Source: UBA5859 sp041940025
Lineage (GTDB): Bacteria; Pseudomonadota; Gammaproteobacteria; UBA5859
NCBI GenBank assembly: GCA_041940025.1
Contig: JBGTSY010000002.1
Coordinates: forward strand, 186,001 to 250,000
Length of the DNA: 64,000 nucleotides
Direction of reading: 5' to 3'
The notes beneath the pieces were generated by a model. That model was not told where the DNA came from. It was given only the letters and a program-made list of their open reading frames with translations, and made no database searches. The position numbers and the translations under genes are program-made. Shown here one piece after another: positions 28,501-37,796 of this stretch (its first letter is position 1; every line of letters starts with the position of its first letter).

Positions 28501-28852
28501 GTTCGGCAAACTTGATGTTAGGGTGACGCCGCAATATTTCCACAATAGCCCGTTCTGCAAATTTAGGCACTGAAACGACTCGCAGTTTCGAATTTCTGAT
28601 TCTACTCAATATGCGTCCTCCCTGAGCTTCTAATAATGTATTCAGATCATGTTCAGAAACTGCATCTTGGGGATGAACTAAAATTCTTTGTTGCGCGAAC
28701 TCCCGGGCTCTGTGTTCAGCGGCCCTTAGATCCATGCCAACTATGAGTAGGGATAGAAGGACAAAGATCCCCAAGCTGGAGGAGGGAAACCGAGAGATTT
28801 GACAAAATATTTTTTTAGCCTTTGATGGAGCAAACGAGAGTTGAGAAACCAT
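25571..28852 (-). CDS. Secreted S8 subtilisin-like protease with seven Ig-like repeats
   Basis: 1093 residues. Signal segment at about 28-45 (FVLLSLLIVGMDLRAA), then an inhibitor-type propeptide up to about 130. The catalytic domain has Asp163 (ILDSGVH), His196 (GHGTKVAG), oxyanion Asn288 (AAGN) and Ser348 (SGTSFAAP). From about 420 come seven tandem Ig-like domains of about 95 residues, each with variants of SGTINI...ASDNVGV and DAAGN, linked by D-T-S-A-P type joints. A short basic tail (FSRKRFGR) ends the protein. It should be exported and degrade proteins outside the cell, the repeats acting as spacer or binding modules. Domains 2 and 5 are closest to each other, as are 3 and 4. AAAAGG precedes the ATG. 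Confidence 0.93.
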   Translation of the reverse strand: MVSQLSFAPSKAKKIFCQISRFPSSSLGIFVLLSLLIVGMDLRAAEHRAREFAQQRILVHPQDAVSEHDLNTLLEAQGGRILSRIRNSKLRVVSVPKFAERAIVEILRRHPNIKFAELDELVELTDTTPNDAKYSQSWHLPKIGAPKAWDHTKGSDITVAILDSGVHAAHPDLAGKLVAGTNTVDNSTNTGDVMGHGTKVAGVVGALSNNTIGVASVAWNAKLMPIRVSNRSDGAAYTSDLAEGIYWAADHGARVANLSYDVSNSPTIQNAAKYLKDRGGVTVIAAGNLGSQQSYTASEEIIVISATTAADARASWSSYGNYVDFAAPGAGIWTTTMSGGYASVSGTSFAAPVTSGAVALLLSLDPSLNSTSLKQLLKQTASDLGSFGYDPHFGHGRIEVGQAVSSIVGEEEDSEAPTIAFAHAFNEPVSGTINVEINASDNQGVESVTLRLNNTLIGTDSSDPYRFSLNSKNHTNGEYELTASATDAAGNSASTTVSIQILNQIEDNTSPSVTLMTDFTETHSGTINIAANATDNVGVKKVEFLVNGWVKAIDSSAPYQFNLDTTELNDGNHAIVARAFDDANNSGSDTQTLKVNNAPPPDTASPSVSFSSNFNTPVTGTINILANASDNVAVAQVQLFINGALHSVDATAPYNFTLDTSQLVDGTYTLILRALDDAGNEQTAQAQLTVHNTPPPDTSAPTVSISNTFASPLSGTVTVNVSASDNVGVTGVSLYVNTTLIASDSNAPYSFSIDTRNFANGSHSLSVVASDAAGNQNSTNVTIQIENIEADISAPTVEIINHFSGSVTGTITLVANATDNVGVTKVEFLHSGWVVAIDTNAPYQYVLDTTTLNNGTYSITARAYDAAGNTKSHSISINVKHGEPIDNQPPTVHLLTPLSSPISGQVRLQVQAEDASGIDRIEFLIDNNLMFSDAASPYEYVLDSTQFANGEHNLTIRAFDQANNTQTVHMSIRIDNPSQTNPEPDTTSPELIISGIRDRQRISGLVTIGLEADDTSLVGWTRLKLNNVLLNQTDNNKLQFRLDTTKYTKGIYHLEFSAEDTFGNLSTKKISVKIRQPRLFKLRGAFSRKRFGR

Positions 28853-29114
28853 CCTGAGCCTTTTTTTGTTATCAGTGTATCTTGTGTAAAAGTGGTAACG
28901 GCGATATGAACAAAGGAGGGCATGATGTAGCGCTCAAATGGTCCGTGAACCAATACTCAAATCTCGGATCCGGGCGGATACAAGGTGACATTGGTTTCGA
29001 AACAGGGCAAAAGGTAGGCGAGAGCCGACAAAAGGCATCCACCTTGCTAGTGATCTCAGGGATCTGACACCTAACAGTTCAATAGGGATCTGTTTATGGA
29101 TGAAATATTAAGCG

Positions 29115-29333
29115 ATGGCTGAGCTAAGTTTTTATCTCAATATTCCGGCACAAGAATATTTGCGATTTTACCGTGGGCAGGCACGGCAGGTGGTGGTGAC
29201 GGCGGCTAATGGTCAACGGGTCGCTTTTTCCGCCCATCATTTACGCCCATTTGTCAGTCAAGACGGTGTTCACGGCCGCTTTGTATTGGAGATTGATGAG
29301 CAGAATCGATTTAAAAGCCTTAGGAAGTTCTGA
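29115..29333 (+). CDS. DUF2835 family protein
   Basis: 72 residues matching the small DUF2835 family: SFYLNIPAQEYLRFYRGQA at the start and GVHGRFVLEIDEQNRFKSLRKF at the end. The family is common in Gammaproteobacteria and has no known function. The protein has no signal peptide and is probably cytoplasmic. No strong ribosome binding site precedes the ATG. It stands alone between two minus-strand genes. Confidence 0.85.
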   Translation: MAELSFYLNIPAQEYLRFYRGQARQVVVTAANGQRVAFSAHHLRPFVSQDGVHGRFVLEIDEQNRFKSLRKF

Positions 29334-29416
29334 TATTCTATTAACTTGTCTCACCTCCAACCTTAACTGCGCAGCGGATCCGGGAAGGTAAAAGTTTGCA
29401 TAGCTGGGGTGAACAG

Positions 29417-30175
29417 CTAGCGGCTTAGACCGACTAAGGGGTCATATATAAGATTAGGCAAACAATGCAATAATCTTACCGCGTAACCTAGGGGTGTGGG
29501 GAAGCAGTATAGTTTTTTCTCAGCTTCAATGGCACGGATGATTTTTGCTCCCGCTTGTTCGGCTGAAAGCGCAAATGGCATGGGTTGAGTAACTGTTTCT
29601 GTCATAGGAGTGTGAACGAAACCTGGGCAGACGGTGGTGACCCGGATATTTTTACGTTTGTAGTCCACACGCAGAGATTCCATGAAGGTAATCAAGCCGG
29701 ACTTAGTAGCAGAATAGACTGCGCTACTGGGTAGACCACGAAATCCAGCGAGACTGGAGATCCCGACTAGATGGCCACCCCCGGAATCTACCATTAGTTT
29801 CAAGCCCGCCAATAGGGTGTGAATCGCGCCTTGTAAGTTCACTTGTAACATGCGATCCACATGATGTGGTTTCATTTTGTGAGCGGGCATCAAAATGCCT
29901 ACACCCGCATTGGCAATCACCAAATCAAGGCCCCCTAGTTGCGCGGCAGCGTCTTCTACAGTCTGGTAGATGGGTTCCGGCTGGCTAACATCAGCCGGCA
30001 TTGGGATTGCGGTGCCATCAAGGGTTTCGATCTCTTGTCTCAGTGCTTGAAGTTTGTCTTCGCTTCTAGCGACCACTGCTACCCTGGCACCTTTACGCGC
30101 CATCTGCAAGGCGAGTTGGTATCCGATGCCAGTGGAGGCACCAGTTATTAAGACTTTTTTTTCGTTGAGTTCCAT
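29417..30175 (-). CDS. Short-chain dehydrogenase/reductase
   Basis: 252 residues. Rossmann motif TGASTGIG (12-19), NAG motif (VIANAGVG), Ser in VGISSLAGF, Tyr-Lys in YSATKSG, and CPGFVHTPM, all of the classical SDR pattern. The C-terminal region ends with a hydrophobic patch typical of SDRs that act on lipids or membrane-linked substrates. The substrate is unknown. It is divergent from the DUF1244 gene and resembles the SDR at 4710-5477 in layout but is clearly a different gene. Confidence 0.9.
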   Translation of the reverse strand: MELNEKKVLITGASTGIGYQLALQMARKGARVAVVARSEDKLQALRQEIETLDGTAIPMPADVSQPEPIYQTVEDAAAQLGGLDLVIANAGVGILMPAHKMKPHHVDRMLQVNLQGAIHTLLAGLKLMVDSGGGHLVGISSLAGFRGLPSSAVYSATKSGLITFMESLRVDYKRKNIRVTTVCPGFVHTPMTETVTQPMPFALSAEQAGAKIIRAIEAEKKLYCFPTPLGYAVRLLHCLPNLIYDPLVGLSR

Positions 30176-30291
30176 GGTTACCCTATTATTGACTCAGCAG
30201 TGGTCGGACTGGAATTCATGGTATTCAAATCCCACATTGATCCTCAGCTGAGTTAAACTATTTGGTGATTCTAGATCGAAGGAGTAAAACT

Positions 30292-30537
30292 GTGGACGAT
30301 AGCACATTAAGCCAATTGCAGGCAGGGGCATTTCGCCGACTGGTGGCGCATCTGGATGCCCACAAAGAGGTACAAAACATTGATTTAATGAACTTAGCGG
30401 GATTTTGCAGAAATTGTCTTGCAAAGTGGTTAATGGCGGAAGCCGAGAGCCAAGGGGTGCCGCTAGAGTATGATTCTGCTCGAGAGCAGATCTATGGCAT
30501 GCCCTATGCTGAGTGGAAGAGCAAGTATCAGAAATAG
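30292..30537 (+). CDS. DUF1244 family protein
   Basis: 81 residues from GTG 30292, preceded by AAGGAG at seven bases; the longer frame from 30262 has no such site. The sequence AGAFRRLVAHLDAH, LMNLAGFCRNCLAKWL and YGMPYAEWKSKYQ is diagnostic of DUF1244, a small helical family with two closely spaced Cys (CRNC) that may bind metal. The function is unknown. It ends 18 bases before the M16 peptidase gene, so the two are likely co-transcribed. Confidence 0.88.
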   Translation: MDDSTLSQLQAGAFRRLVAHLDAHKEVQNIDLMNLAGFCRNCLAKWLMAEAESQGVPLEYDSAREQIYGMPYAEWKSKYQK

Positions 30538-30555
30538 AAAAGGAGCACCTAATCC

Positions 30556-33477
30556 ATGGCGAAAGCAGTCCATGCCGCCTTCGAGTTGGTAAAAACCTAT
30601 CCCATAGAGACTCTAAATTTAGTGGCCAATGAGTATATTCATAGGCAGACTGCTGCCAGGCATTTTCATTTGGAGGCCAATAATGATGAAAATATTTTTA
30701 TGGTGGCGCTACGCACAGTCCCTGTAGATTCCACCGGAGTGGCGCATATTCTGGAACACACTGTTCTTTGTGGCAGTGAACGCTACCCGGTGCGCGATCC
30801 TTTTTTCATGATGATTCGCCGTTCATTGAATACCTTTATGAATGCTTTTACCAGCAGTGATTGGACCGCTTATCCTTTTGCCAGCCAGAATAGAAAAGAT
30901 TTTAATAATTTGTTAGATGTCTATTTAGATGCGGTGTTCTTTTCCCGCTTAGCAGAGTTAGATTTTTTGCAGGAAGGTCACCGCCTTGAGTTTGCCGAGC
31001 CAAGTAATATCGATTCCGAGCTGGTTTATAAGGGCGTAGTGTATAACGAAATGAAAGGTGCCATGAGCTCACCGGTCAGCATGCTCTGGCAAACGCTCAC
31101 CAAGTATCTTTATCCGACTACCACCTACCATTTCAATAGTGGTGGGGATCCGGAACAGATCCCGGATCTCAGTTATAGGCAATTGCAAGAGTTTTATCAA
31201 ACACACTACCATCCAAGTAATTCTATATTTTTTACCTATGGCGATATTCCCGCGATCGATCATCAACAGAAGTTTCATGACCAAGCACTAAAACACTTCG
31301 ATGCCTTAGAGTCAGTGATTACTGTCAATGATGAAAAAAGGTATTTCGCCCCTGTGCGCATACAGGAGTACTACCCACTCAGCGAGGAAGACACCAGTCA
31401 CAAAAACCACATTGTGGTGGGCTGGTTGCTGGGCTCAAGCGCCGATCTAGAGCAATCCTTGAAAGCAAAATTGATTTCCAATTTATTGCTCGATAACAGT
31501 GCCTCCCCTCTGTTACATACATTGGAAACCACCACTTTAGGCAACGCACCGTCACCGCTTTGTGGTTTAGAAGATTCTAATCGAGAGATGTGTTTCGTCT
31601 GTGGTTTGGAAGGCGCAAAAGAAGAGAGTGCAGAGGAGGTAGAGGCACTGATTTTAGAGGTACTGGCGCGGGTGGCAGAGGAGGGTGTGCCACTGAGCCA
31701 AGTAGAGGCAGTATTGCATCAGTTGGAATTGTCGCAACGGGAAATAGGTGGTGACAGCTATCCCTATGGTCTTCAACTGGCCCTCACCGCACTGCCCGCT
31801 GCCATTCATGGCGGAGATGTGTTTGCCAGTTTAGATATTGCACCTGCCATCGAAGAGTTACGTCAGCAGATCCAGCAGCCTGATTTTATAAAAGCGGCGT
31901 TGCGCGAATTGTTATTAGACAATCCGCATCGTGTGCGCTTGCTATTGTCCCCAGATCCCGAGTTGGCTGAGAAACGTATTCAGGGCGAAAAAGAGGTTTT
32001 AGCCAAGATAAAAAATTCTTTAGATGTCGATCAGAAACAACTTCTAGTGAGCCAGGCAGAATCTCTAGTAGAGAGGCAAACTCAAAAAGATGACGAATCG
32101 ATCTTGCCCAAAGTAGATTTGGCTGATGTCCCTCCCAATGTGAAGTGGTTAGAGTGCAACAGAGATAACTCATCTCCCACACCTCTGACCTTTTTTAATC
32201 AAGGAACCAACGGTCTTGTTTACCAACAACTAGTTATTGAGTTGCCAGAATTAGACACATCACTGCTGCCGTTGTTACCGTTATTTAGTAGCTATCTGGC
32301 AGAGTTGGGTGCCGGGGATAAAGACTATTTGCAGATGCAAAACTGGCAGTCTGAAGTGACGGGCGGCGTTCATGCCTATACAGACGTTCGTAGTGCTGCG
32401 GATACCGTATCTGCTTACCGAGGTTATTTTGTCCTTTCTGGAAAAGCGCTGGAAAGAAATCAATCCTCCTTAACAGAGATGATGAAACAGATTTTCTTGC
32501 AACCCAGATTTGATGAATTGCAACGGATCCGTGAACTGGTGGCCCAGAGTCGTTTATATCGAGAGCAGAGCGTGACTGGCAGCGGCCACTCTTTGGCGAT
32601 GTCCGCTGCGTCTAGCGGATATTCTCCAGTCGGTTATTATCAGTTTAAACACCATGGATTACACTCCATTAAGACGCTACAAGAGTTAGATAATGGTTTT
32701 AGCGAGGGTGCTTCGCTTGAGGCACTAGCGGATAAATTCAGGCAAATACATCAACTGTTGCTGCGGTCTCCGAGAGAATTTTTGTTGGTGGGTGAAGAGG
32801 AGAAAGCGGTATTGTACGGTGATACCTTGCGTCGCAATTGGCAAGAGACGCCTAATAGTCATACTATGGATACCAGCCTCAAGTTGGAATCCGGCCCTGG
32901 TCCGCAGCGCCAAGTGTGGGTGACTGACACTCAGGTTAATTTTTGCGCCATGGCTTTTCCTACCGTACCCATGGATCATCCTGATGCGGCAGCGCTGACC
33001 GTTTTGGGTGGCTTTCTGCGTAATGGGTATCTCCATCGAGCGATTCGCGAAAATGGCGGTGCCTATGGTGGCGGTGCCTCGCACGATGCCGGTACAGGCA
33101 GTTTTCGTTTTTACTCTTATCGAGATCCACGCTTATTAGACACCCTTGATGACTTTAAGGCATCCATCGAGTGGGTACTGAGTGGTGATCACCCCTGGCA
33201 ATCGGTTGAAGAGGCCATTCTTGGCGTCATAGGTGCTTTGGATAAACCGAGTTCACCTGCTGGTGAGGCGAAAAGGACCTTTCACTTGGCGCTTCATGGT
33301 CGAAACAAAGCGGTGCAACAACAGTATCGAGAGCGTATATTGGCTGTGACACAGGAGGATCTCAAAAGGGTGGCTTCAACCTACTTGACGTCACACCAAG
33401 CAAGTGAGGTAGTAATTGGAAGCGAGGCCGCCGGGAATGCTCTAGTAGGGAACGGCTATGAAAAATATCATCTTTAA
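30556..33477 (+). CDS. M16C insulinase-family peptidase (presequence protease-like)
   Basis: 973 residues, typical of PreP/M16C enzymes. The inverted zinc motif HILEH gives His64, Glu67 and His68, with the downstream Glu in the VVYNEMKGAM block near residue 162. Two homologous halves joined by a hinge form a closed chamber that degrades peptides. The C-terminal half contains RENGGAYGGGA, which positions substrate. In bacteria it probably degrades free peptides in the cytoplasm; no signal peptide is seen. AAAAGGAG precedes the ATG. It follows the DUF1244 gene closely. Confidence 0.92.
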   Translation: MAKAVHAAFELVKTYPIETLNLVANEYIHRQTAARHFHLEANNDENIFMVALRTVPVDSTGVAHILEHTVLCGSERYPVRDPFFMMIRRSLNTFMNAFTSSDWTAYPFASQNRKDFNNLLDVYLDAVFFSRLAELDFLQEGHRLEFAEPSNIDSELVYKGVVYNEMKGAMSSPVSMLWQTLTKYLYPTTTYHFNSGGDPEQIPDLSYRQLQEFYQTHYHPSNSIFFTYGDIPAIDHQQKFHDQALKHFDALESVITVNDEKRYFAPVRIQEYYPLSEEDTSHKNHIVVGWLLGSSADLEQSLKAKLISNLLLDNSASPLLHTLETTTLGNAPSPLCGLEDSNREMCFVCGLEGAKEESAEEVEALILEVLARVAEEGVPLSQVEAVLHQLELSQREIGGDSYPYGLQLALTALPAAIHGGDVFASLDIAPAIEELRQQIQQPDFIKAALRELLLDNPHRVRLLLSPDPELAEKRIQGEKEVLAKIKNSLDVDQKQLLVSQAESLVERQTQKDDESILPKVDLADVPPNVKWLECNRDNSSPTPLTFFNQGTNGLVYQQLVIELPELDTSLLPLLPLFSSYLAELGAGDKDYLQMQNWQSEVTGGVHAYTDVRSAADTVSAYRGYFVLSGKALERNQSSLTEMMKQIFLQPRFDELQRIRELVAQSRLYREQSVTGSGHSLAMSAASSGYSPVGYYQFKHHGLHSIKTLQELDNGFSEGASLEALADKFRQIHQLLLRSPREFLLVGEEEKAVLYGDTLRRNWQETPNSHTMDTSLKLESGPGPQRQVWVTDTQVNFCAMAFPTVPMDHPDAAALTVLGGFLRNGYLHRAIRENGGAYGGGASHDAGTGSFRFYSYRDPRLLDTLDDFKASIEWVLSGDHPWQSVEEAILGVIGALDKPSSPAGEAKRTFHLALHGRNKAVQQQYRERILAVTQEDLKRVASTYLTSHQASEVVIGSEAAGNALVGNGYEKYHL

Positions 33478-33515
33478 CTCATGCAATGAGAATCTGCGCT
33501 ACCAATAAACAAGGA

Positions 33516-33899
33516 TTAGCGAAGATTTCTCATGCGCCGTCGAGAGTTTGCTTTAACTCGAGTCAAGACGCGTTTGGAACGGGAACCTGTTGTGGACTCA
33601 TAGCCAAATAGTCCTAACACATAGGGTAGAATGACCAAGGTGATTAGAGTGGTGAGTATCATATCTTGATTGAACCATTGGGTATCTACCCCGATTGTTT
33701 TTGACTGTAACAGAATCGTTAGTGCAGCCATTAGTACGATTAAAAACAAAGTGCGGTTTGCAACCAGGTAAGTGAAAATGACCGCGCCAAGGGCAATGGT
33801 GAGATAGCTGGGCTCGATACCTAGTTGACGAACGAATGCTTGGGCAAAGGTAATACCCAGAGTCATAAAAATAATGAGACTAGCGAATAAGCTTTGCAT
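33516..33899 (-). CDS. Hypothetical small membrane protein
   Basis: 127 residues with about four hydrophobic helices (about 4-22, 32-50, 52-66, 82-100) and a very basic C-terminus (SRSKRVLTRVKANSRRRMRNLR), which should be cytoplasmic. I do not recognise the family. It is a monocistronic gene convergent with the M16 peptidase gene. Codon use looks like that of its neighbours, so I take it as real. Confidence 0.65.
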   Translation of the reverse strand: MQSLFASLIIFMTLGITFAQAFVRQLGIEPSYLTIALGAVIFTYLVANRTLFLIVLMAALTILLQSKTIGVDTQWFNQDMILTTLITLVILPYVLGLFGYESTTGSRSKRVLTRVKANSRRRMRNLR

Positions 33900-34094
33900 C
33901 TTTGTTTCCGGTTTTGCTGCCTAGTCCATTGGAATTGATTAAAATTATCGGCGAGTGGGACTATCTTCAGCGTTCACCGGATTCACAAGTGGATTAACGG
34001 TGATAAAATCCAGAAAGCCGTTGAAGTGCTGCAAACGGCAGCAAGTCGTGTGACGAGTAACGGATTAAATTAAACAGGGAACTAATTTAAAAAT

Positions 34095-35774
34095 ATGAGT
34101 GTCACAGAGCATAAGACGCCTACTAACTTTATTCGACAAATCGTAGAAAAGGAACTCGCAGTTAATACACATCCTCACGGAGTGGTGACGCGCTTTCCAC
34201 CTGAGCCGAATGGGTTTTTACATATCGGTCATGCTAAATCCATTTGTCTTAATTTTGGTATTGCGGAAGATTTTAATGGTCGCTGTCATTTGCGTTTTGA
34301 TGATACCAATCCAGAAAAAGAGAGCACAGAATATATTGAAGCGATTCAACAGGATGTGAGTTGGTTGGGATATCGTTGGCATGGGGACGTAAGATATGCC
34401 TCACATTATTTTCAGTCTTTGTACGAGTTTGCACAAGAGTTAATTCGTCGGGATAAAGCTTATGTGTGTGAGCTGAATGCAGCGCAGATAAGAGAATATC
34501 GTGGCACCTTAACAGAAGCGGGTAAAAATAGTCCGTATCGCGATCGGCCGAGTGACGAAAGTCTGCAATTGTTTGAACGCATGCGTCAGGGAGAATATGA
34601 AGAAGGACAAATGGTTTTGCGCGCAAAAATTGATATGGCGTCGCCGAATCTAAATATGCGTGATCCCACTTTGTACCGTATCCGGCATGCCCATCATCAC
34701 CAAACGGGGGATAAGTGGTGTATCTATCCAATGTACGATTTTACCCACTGTATCTCAGATGCATTAGAGGGGATCACTCACTCATTGTGTACCCTCGAGT
34801 TTGAAGATCATCGTCCTCTATATGATTGGGTATTGGATAACATTTCTATTGGGTGCCATCCGCAACAGATAGAGTTTTCTCGTCTGGATCTGGCGTATAC
34901 AGTGACCAGTAAACGCAAGCTGAATGAACTGGTGCAACACAAGGTTGTTGATGGTTGGGATGATCCACGCATGCCCACTCTATCAGGGTTGCGACGACGG
35001 GGTTTTACGTCTTACTCCATTCGAGATTTTTGTCAACGGATTGGGGTGACAAAACAAGAGAATCTTATCGAATACGAACTTTTAGAATATTGCATTCGGG
35101 AGGACTTGGACAAACATGCGCCGAGGGCAATGGCGGTATTGACACCAATTAAGGTGTCGATTGAAAACTATCCTGAAGATAAGGTGGAGATGCTAACGTT
35201 AAAGAAGCATCCACAAAATGAAGAGATGGGACAGCGAGAAGTTCCCTTTAGCAGAGAGATTTATATTGATCGATCAGATTTTGAAGAGGTGCCACCGCCT
35301 AAATATAAGCGCCTCACACTGGGAAAAGAAGTACGCCTGCGTGGTGCCTACGTGATTCGATGTGACGAGGTGGTGAAAAACGAGCAGGGTGACATAATTG
35401 AACTAAAATGTACCTACGATGCGGACACTCTAGGTAAAAATCCTGAAGGCCGAAAGGTGAAGGGCGTCATTCATTGGGTTGCTGCCGCCACAGCAGTCAC
35501 TGCAGAAGTCAGACTATATGATCGTCTGTTTACCGAACCCCAACCTGATAAAGCTGAAGGTGAATATATGGATTATCTGAATCCAGATTCATTAAAAGTC
35601 TTAACTGACGCGAAGGTTGAGCCAAGTCTGATCCAGAGCGAGACGGGCCAAAGTTTTCAATTTGAGCGTGAAGGATATTTTTGCGTTGATAGCGACTCGT
35701 CTGTAGACAAATTAATATTCAATCGCACCGTCAGCTTGCGAGATAGTTGGGCCAAACAACAACAGAAAAAATAG
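34095..35774 (+). CDS. glnS: Glutamine--tRNA ligase
   Basis: 559 residues, as expected. Class I synthetase that charges tRNA-Gln. The HIGH motif is intact at 43-46 (PNGFLHIGHAKS), and the KMSKS-like loop reads VTSKRKL near residue 271. RFDDTNPEKE follows the first motif, as in other GlnRS. The two beta-barrel anticodon domains follow (about 340-550). The ATG at 34095 gives the normal N-terminus. Its stop is ten bases from the stop of the convergent monooxygenase gene, with no terminator visible between them. Confidence 0.97.
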   Translation: MSVTEHKTPTNFIRQIVEKELAVNTHPHGVVTRFPPEPNGFLHIGHAKSICLNFGIAEDFNGRCHLRFDDTNPEKESTEYIEAIQQDVSWLGYRWHGDVRYASHYFQSLYEFAQELIRRDKAYVCELNAAQIREYRGTLTEAGKNSPYRDRPSDESLQLFERMRQGEYEEGQMVLRAKIDMASPNLNMRDPTLYRIRHAHHHQTGDKWCIYPMYDFTHCISDALEGITHSLCTLEFEDHRPLYDWVLDNISIGCHPQQIEFSRLDLAYTVTSKRKLNELVQHKVVDGWDDPRMPTLSGLRRRGFTSYSIRDFCQRIGVTKQENLIEYELLEYCIREDLDKHAPRAMAVLTPIKVSIENYPEDKVEMLTLKKHPQNEEMGQREVPFSREIYIDRSDFEEVPPPKYKRLTLGKEVRLRGAYVIRCDEVVKNEQGDIIELKCTYDADTLGKNPEGRKVKGVIHWVAAATAVTAEVRLYDRLFTEPQPDKAEGEYMDYLNPDSLKVLTDAKVEPSLIQSETGQSFQFEREGYFCVDSDSSVDKLIFNRTVSLRDSWAKQQQKK

Positions 35775-35784
35775 CGACAAGATA

Positions 35785-37362
35785 TTAGGACGCCTCTCGT
35801 ATAGCTGACCGGTCTTCTGCAGGTGTCGTGTGCTTGGCACTTGCGGACTTTAGAATGTATTCCGTCCAATTGGGTTGGCGTGTTCTCATCCAGTAATCTA
35901 AAGTAGTGTGGGGCCAATTGTTTGTGATTTTGCCTGAGTCATTTTTATACCAACTATGGCAATTTGCCGCCCACACTGTTTCAGTGAGATCCTGTTGAAT
36001 CTCGCGATTGTAAGCATTCATGATCTCTTGACGTACTTCCATAGAAACTAAATGCTCACTCAGCAACTTCTTAACCGCTTGCACGATGTATCGAACCTGG
36101 CATTCGAACATGAAGATTATGGAGTTGTGGCCTAAATTGGTATTGGGCCCATACATCATAAAGAAATTTGGAAAATCACTGACAGTCATGCCTAAATAGG
36201 CTTCAGCGCCTGATTGCCAATGGTCATTTAATTTGTGTGCGGATTTGCCATAAAATTCTACCGGTGTGAGAAATTCCGTGGATTTAAAGCCTGTGCCGAA
36301 TATGATGACATCAGCTTCATATTCCGTATTGTTGTCTGTGATAATTTTGTTTTCTTGGATCTGTTCTATGTTGTCTGCGACTAACGAGACGTGGGGTAGG
36401 TTAAAAGTAGGGTAATAGTCGTTAGAAATAAGAACGCGGCGACAGCCTACCGGGTAGTCGGGTGTGAGTGCGGCGGCGACATCAGGATCCGTCACCTGTC
36501 TTCGAATGTTCCAACGAGCAAATCTTTCTGCCAATTTTCCAAGTCGGTTTCCCTGATGCAGAATTGGGTGAGATACCTCCATTTGGAAATAGATCAGGGT
36601 ACGATAGAGCTTTTGTAGGAGTGGAAAATGTTCATACACCCAAATTTCACGTGCACTATATTCCCTGTCTGGTTTTGGCACTATCCAATTCGCACTGCGC
36701 TGAAAAACAGTTAACTCACCCGCTTGCTTGGCCACCTCTGGTACGAATTGAATGGCGCTTGCGCCGGTTCCGACAATGGCGACTTTTTTTCCCTTTAAAT
36801 CTAGTTGATGGTTCCAACGAGCCGAGTGAAAGTGCTCGCCTTGAAAGTGATCCAAGCCAGGGATAGCAGGGGTATTGGGCATGTTTAACTGCCCCATGCC
36901 GCTGACCAAGACTTTTGCAAAATAGGTTTTGCCAGTGGATGTTTGGATCTGCCACACACCTTGTTCTTCTTCAAACCGAGCTTCGACGATTTCTGTATTA
37001 AAGAATATATGGCGTCTAACCAGATATTTTGTGGCGCACTCATTTAAATATTCTAGAATCTCGGGTTGCCCCGAAAATCGTTTTGGCCAGTTGTGACGCA
37101 TCTCGAAAGAGAAAGAATAAAGGTGGGAGGGCACATCACAAGCGGCACCAGGGTAGGTGTTATCGTGCCAGGTCCCGCCCACACTATCGGTTTTTTCAAA
37201 AAGAGCAAAGTTTTCGATTCTGCTTTGTCGCAACTGGATAGCCAAGCAGATCGCGGAAAATCCTGCACCGATTATGGCCACATCCAACAGTTTGTCTGTA
37301 GAAAAATTTTGCACAAATGAGTTGGGATCTTTAAAGGTGTCGCGTTTTGTCTGTTTGGCCAT
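35785..37362 (-). CDS. Flavin-containing (Baeyer-Villiger type) monooxygenase
   Basis: 525 residues from ATG 37362, which has GGAG nine bases upstream; the frame extends to 37512 but without a binding site and with an atypical sequence. The FAD fold IIGAGFSAICLAIQL comes first, then the Baeyer-Villiger fingerprint F-x-G-x3-H-x3-W (FQGEHFHSARW, about 165-175) and the NADPH fold VAIVGTGASAIQF. It should insert oxygen into ketones or oxidise soft nucleophiles using NADPH and oxygen. The substrate is open; steroid, alkyl-ketone or cyclic ketone oxidation is common in such proteins. It is monocistronic. Confidence 0.9.
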   Translation of the reverse strand: MAKQTKRDTFKDPNSFVQNFSTDKLLDVAIIGAGFSAICLAIQLRQSRIENFALFEKTDSVGGTWHDNTYPGAACDVPSHLYSFSFEMRHNWPKRFSGQPEILEYLNECATKYLVRRHIFFNTEIVEARFEEEQGVWQIQTSTGKTYFAKVLVSGMGQLNMPNTPAIPGLDHFQGEHFHSARWNHQLDLKGKKVAIVGTGASAIQFVPEVAKQAGELTVFQRSANWIVPKPDREYSAREIWVYEHFPLLQKLYRTLIYFQMEVSHPILHQGNRLGKLAERFARWNIRRQVTDPDVAAALTPDYPVGCRRVLISNDYYPTFNLPHVSLVADNIEQIQENKIITDNNTEYEADVIIFGTGFKSTEFLTPVEFYGKSAHKLNDHWQSGAEAYLGMTVSDFPNFFMMYGPNTNLGHNSIIFMFECQVRYIVQAVKKLLSEHLVSMEVRQEIMNAYNREIQQDLTETVWAANCHSWYKNDSGKITNNWPHTTLDYWMRTRQPNWTEYILKSASAKHTTPAEDRSAIREAS

Positions 37363-37796
37363 GTGATTGTGCTCCGGAATCAGTGGATCCTTATATTTTG
37401 ATGACATCATGGGTAGGACTGACGACCATATTAGTAACACAGTATCGCACTCAATGAACAGGACTCCGCACGCAAAATCTGGCGTTCGGCTCAGGTAACG
37501 ATTGACTTTCAACTGCTAAGAGGCTGCTTCGAAATGATAATGAACCAGAATGATTGATCAGAGTTATCAAACAATTAAATGTTGTCATAAGTAAGTTGGT
37601 AAGGATTTGTGCAATAACTTGTACGTTGACATCTAAAGAATAGTGTTCATATCACGGACTTATGAGTGCTAACATTATTATAAGGGTTAGCAAGGTAAGC
37701 AGACTTCACAAAAATGCCTGTTGTTAGCAGTTGGGAGAACTAAATTTATTCAACACGAGAATTGTCACGGCATTAAATAAAAATAAATTCAATGCG
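37363..37796. other. Intergenic region with inverted repeat
   Basis: About 430 bases upstream of the monooxygenase and the decayed methyltransferase. TGCTAAC (37667-37673) and GTTAGCA (37686-37692) form a perfect 7-bp inverted repeat with a 12-base A+T-rich spacer, a possible operator. No gene is recognised. Confidence 0.5.
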
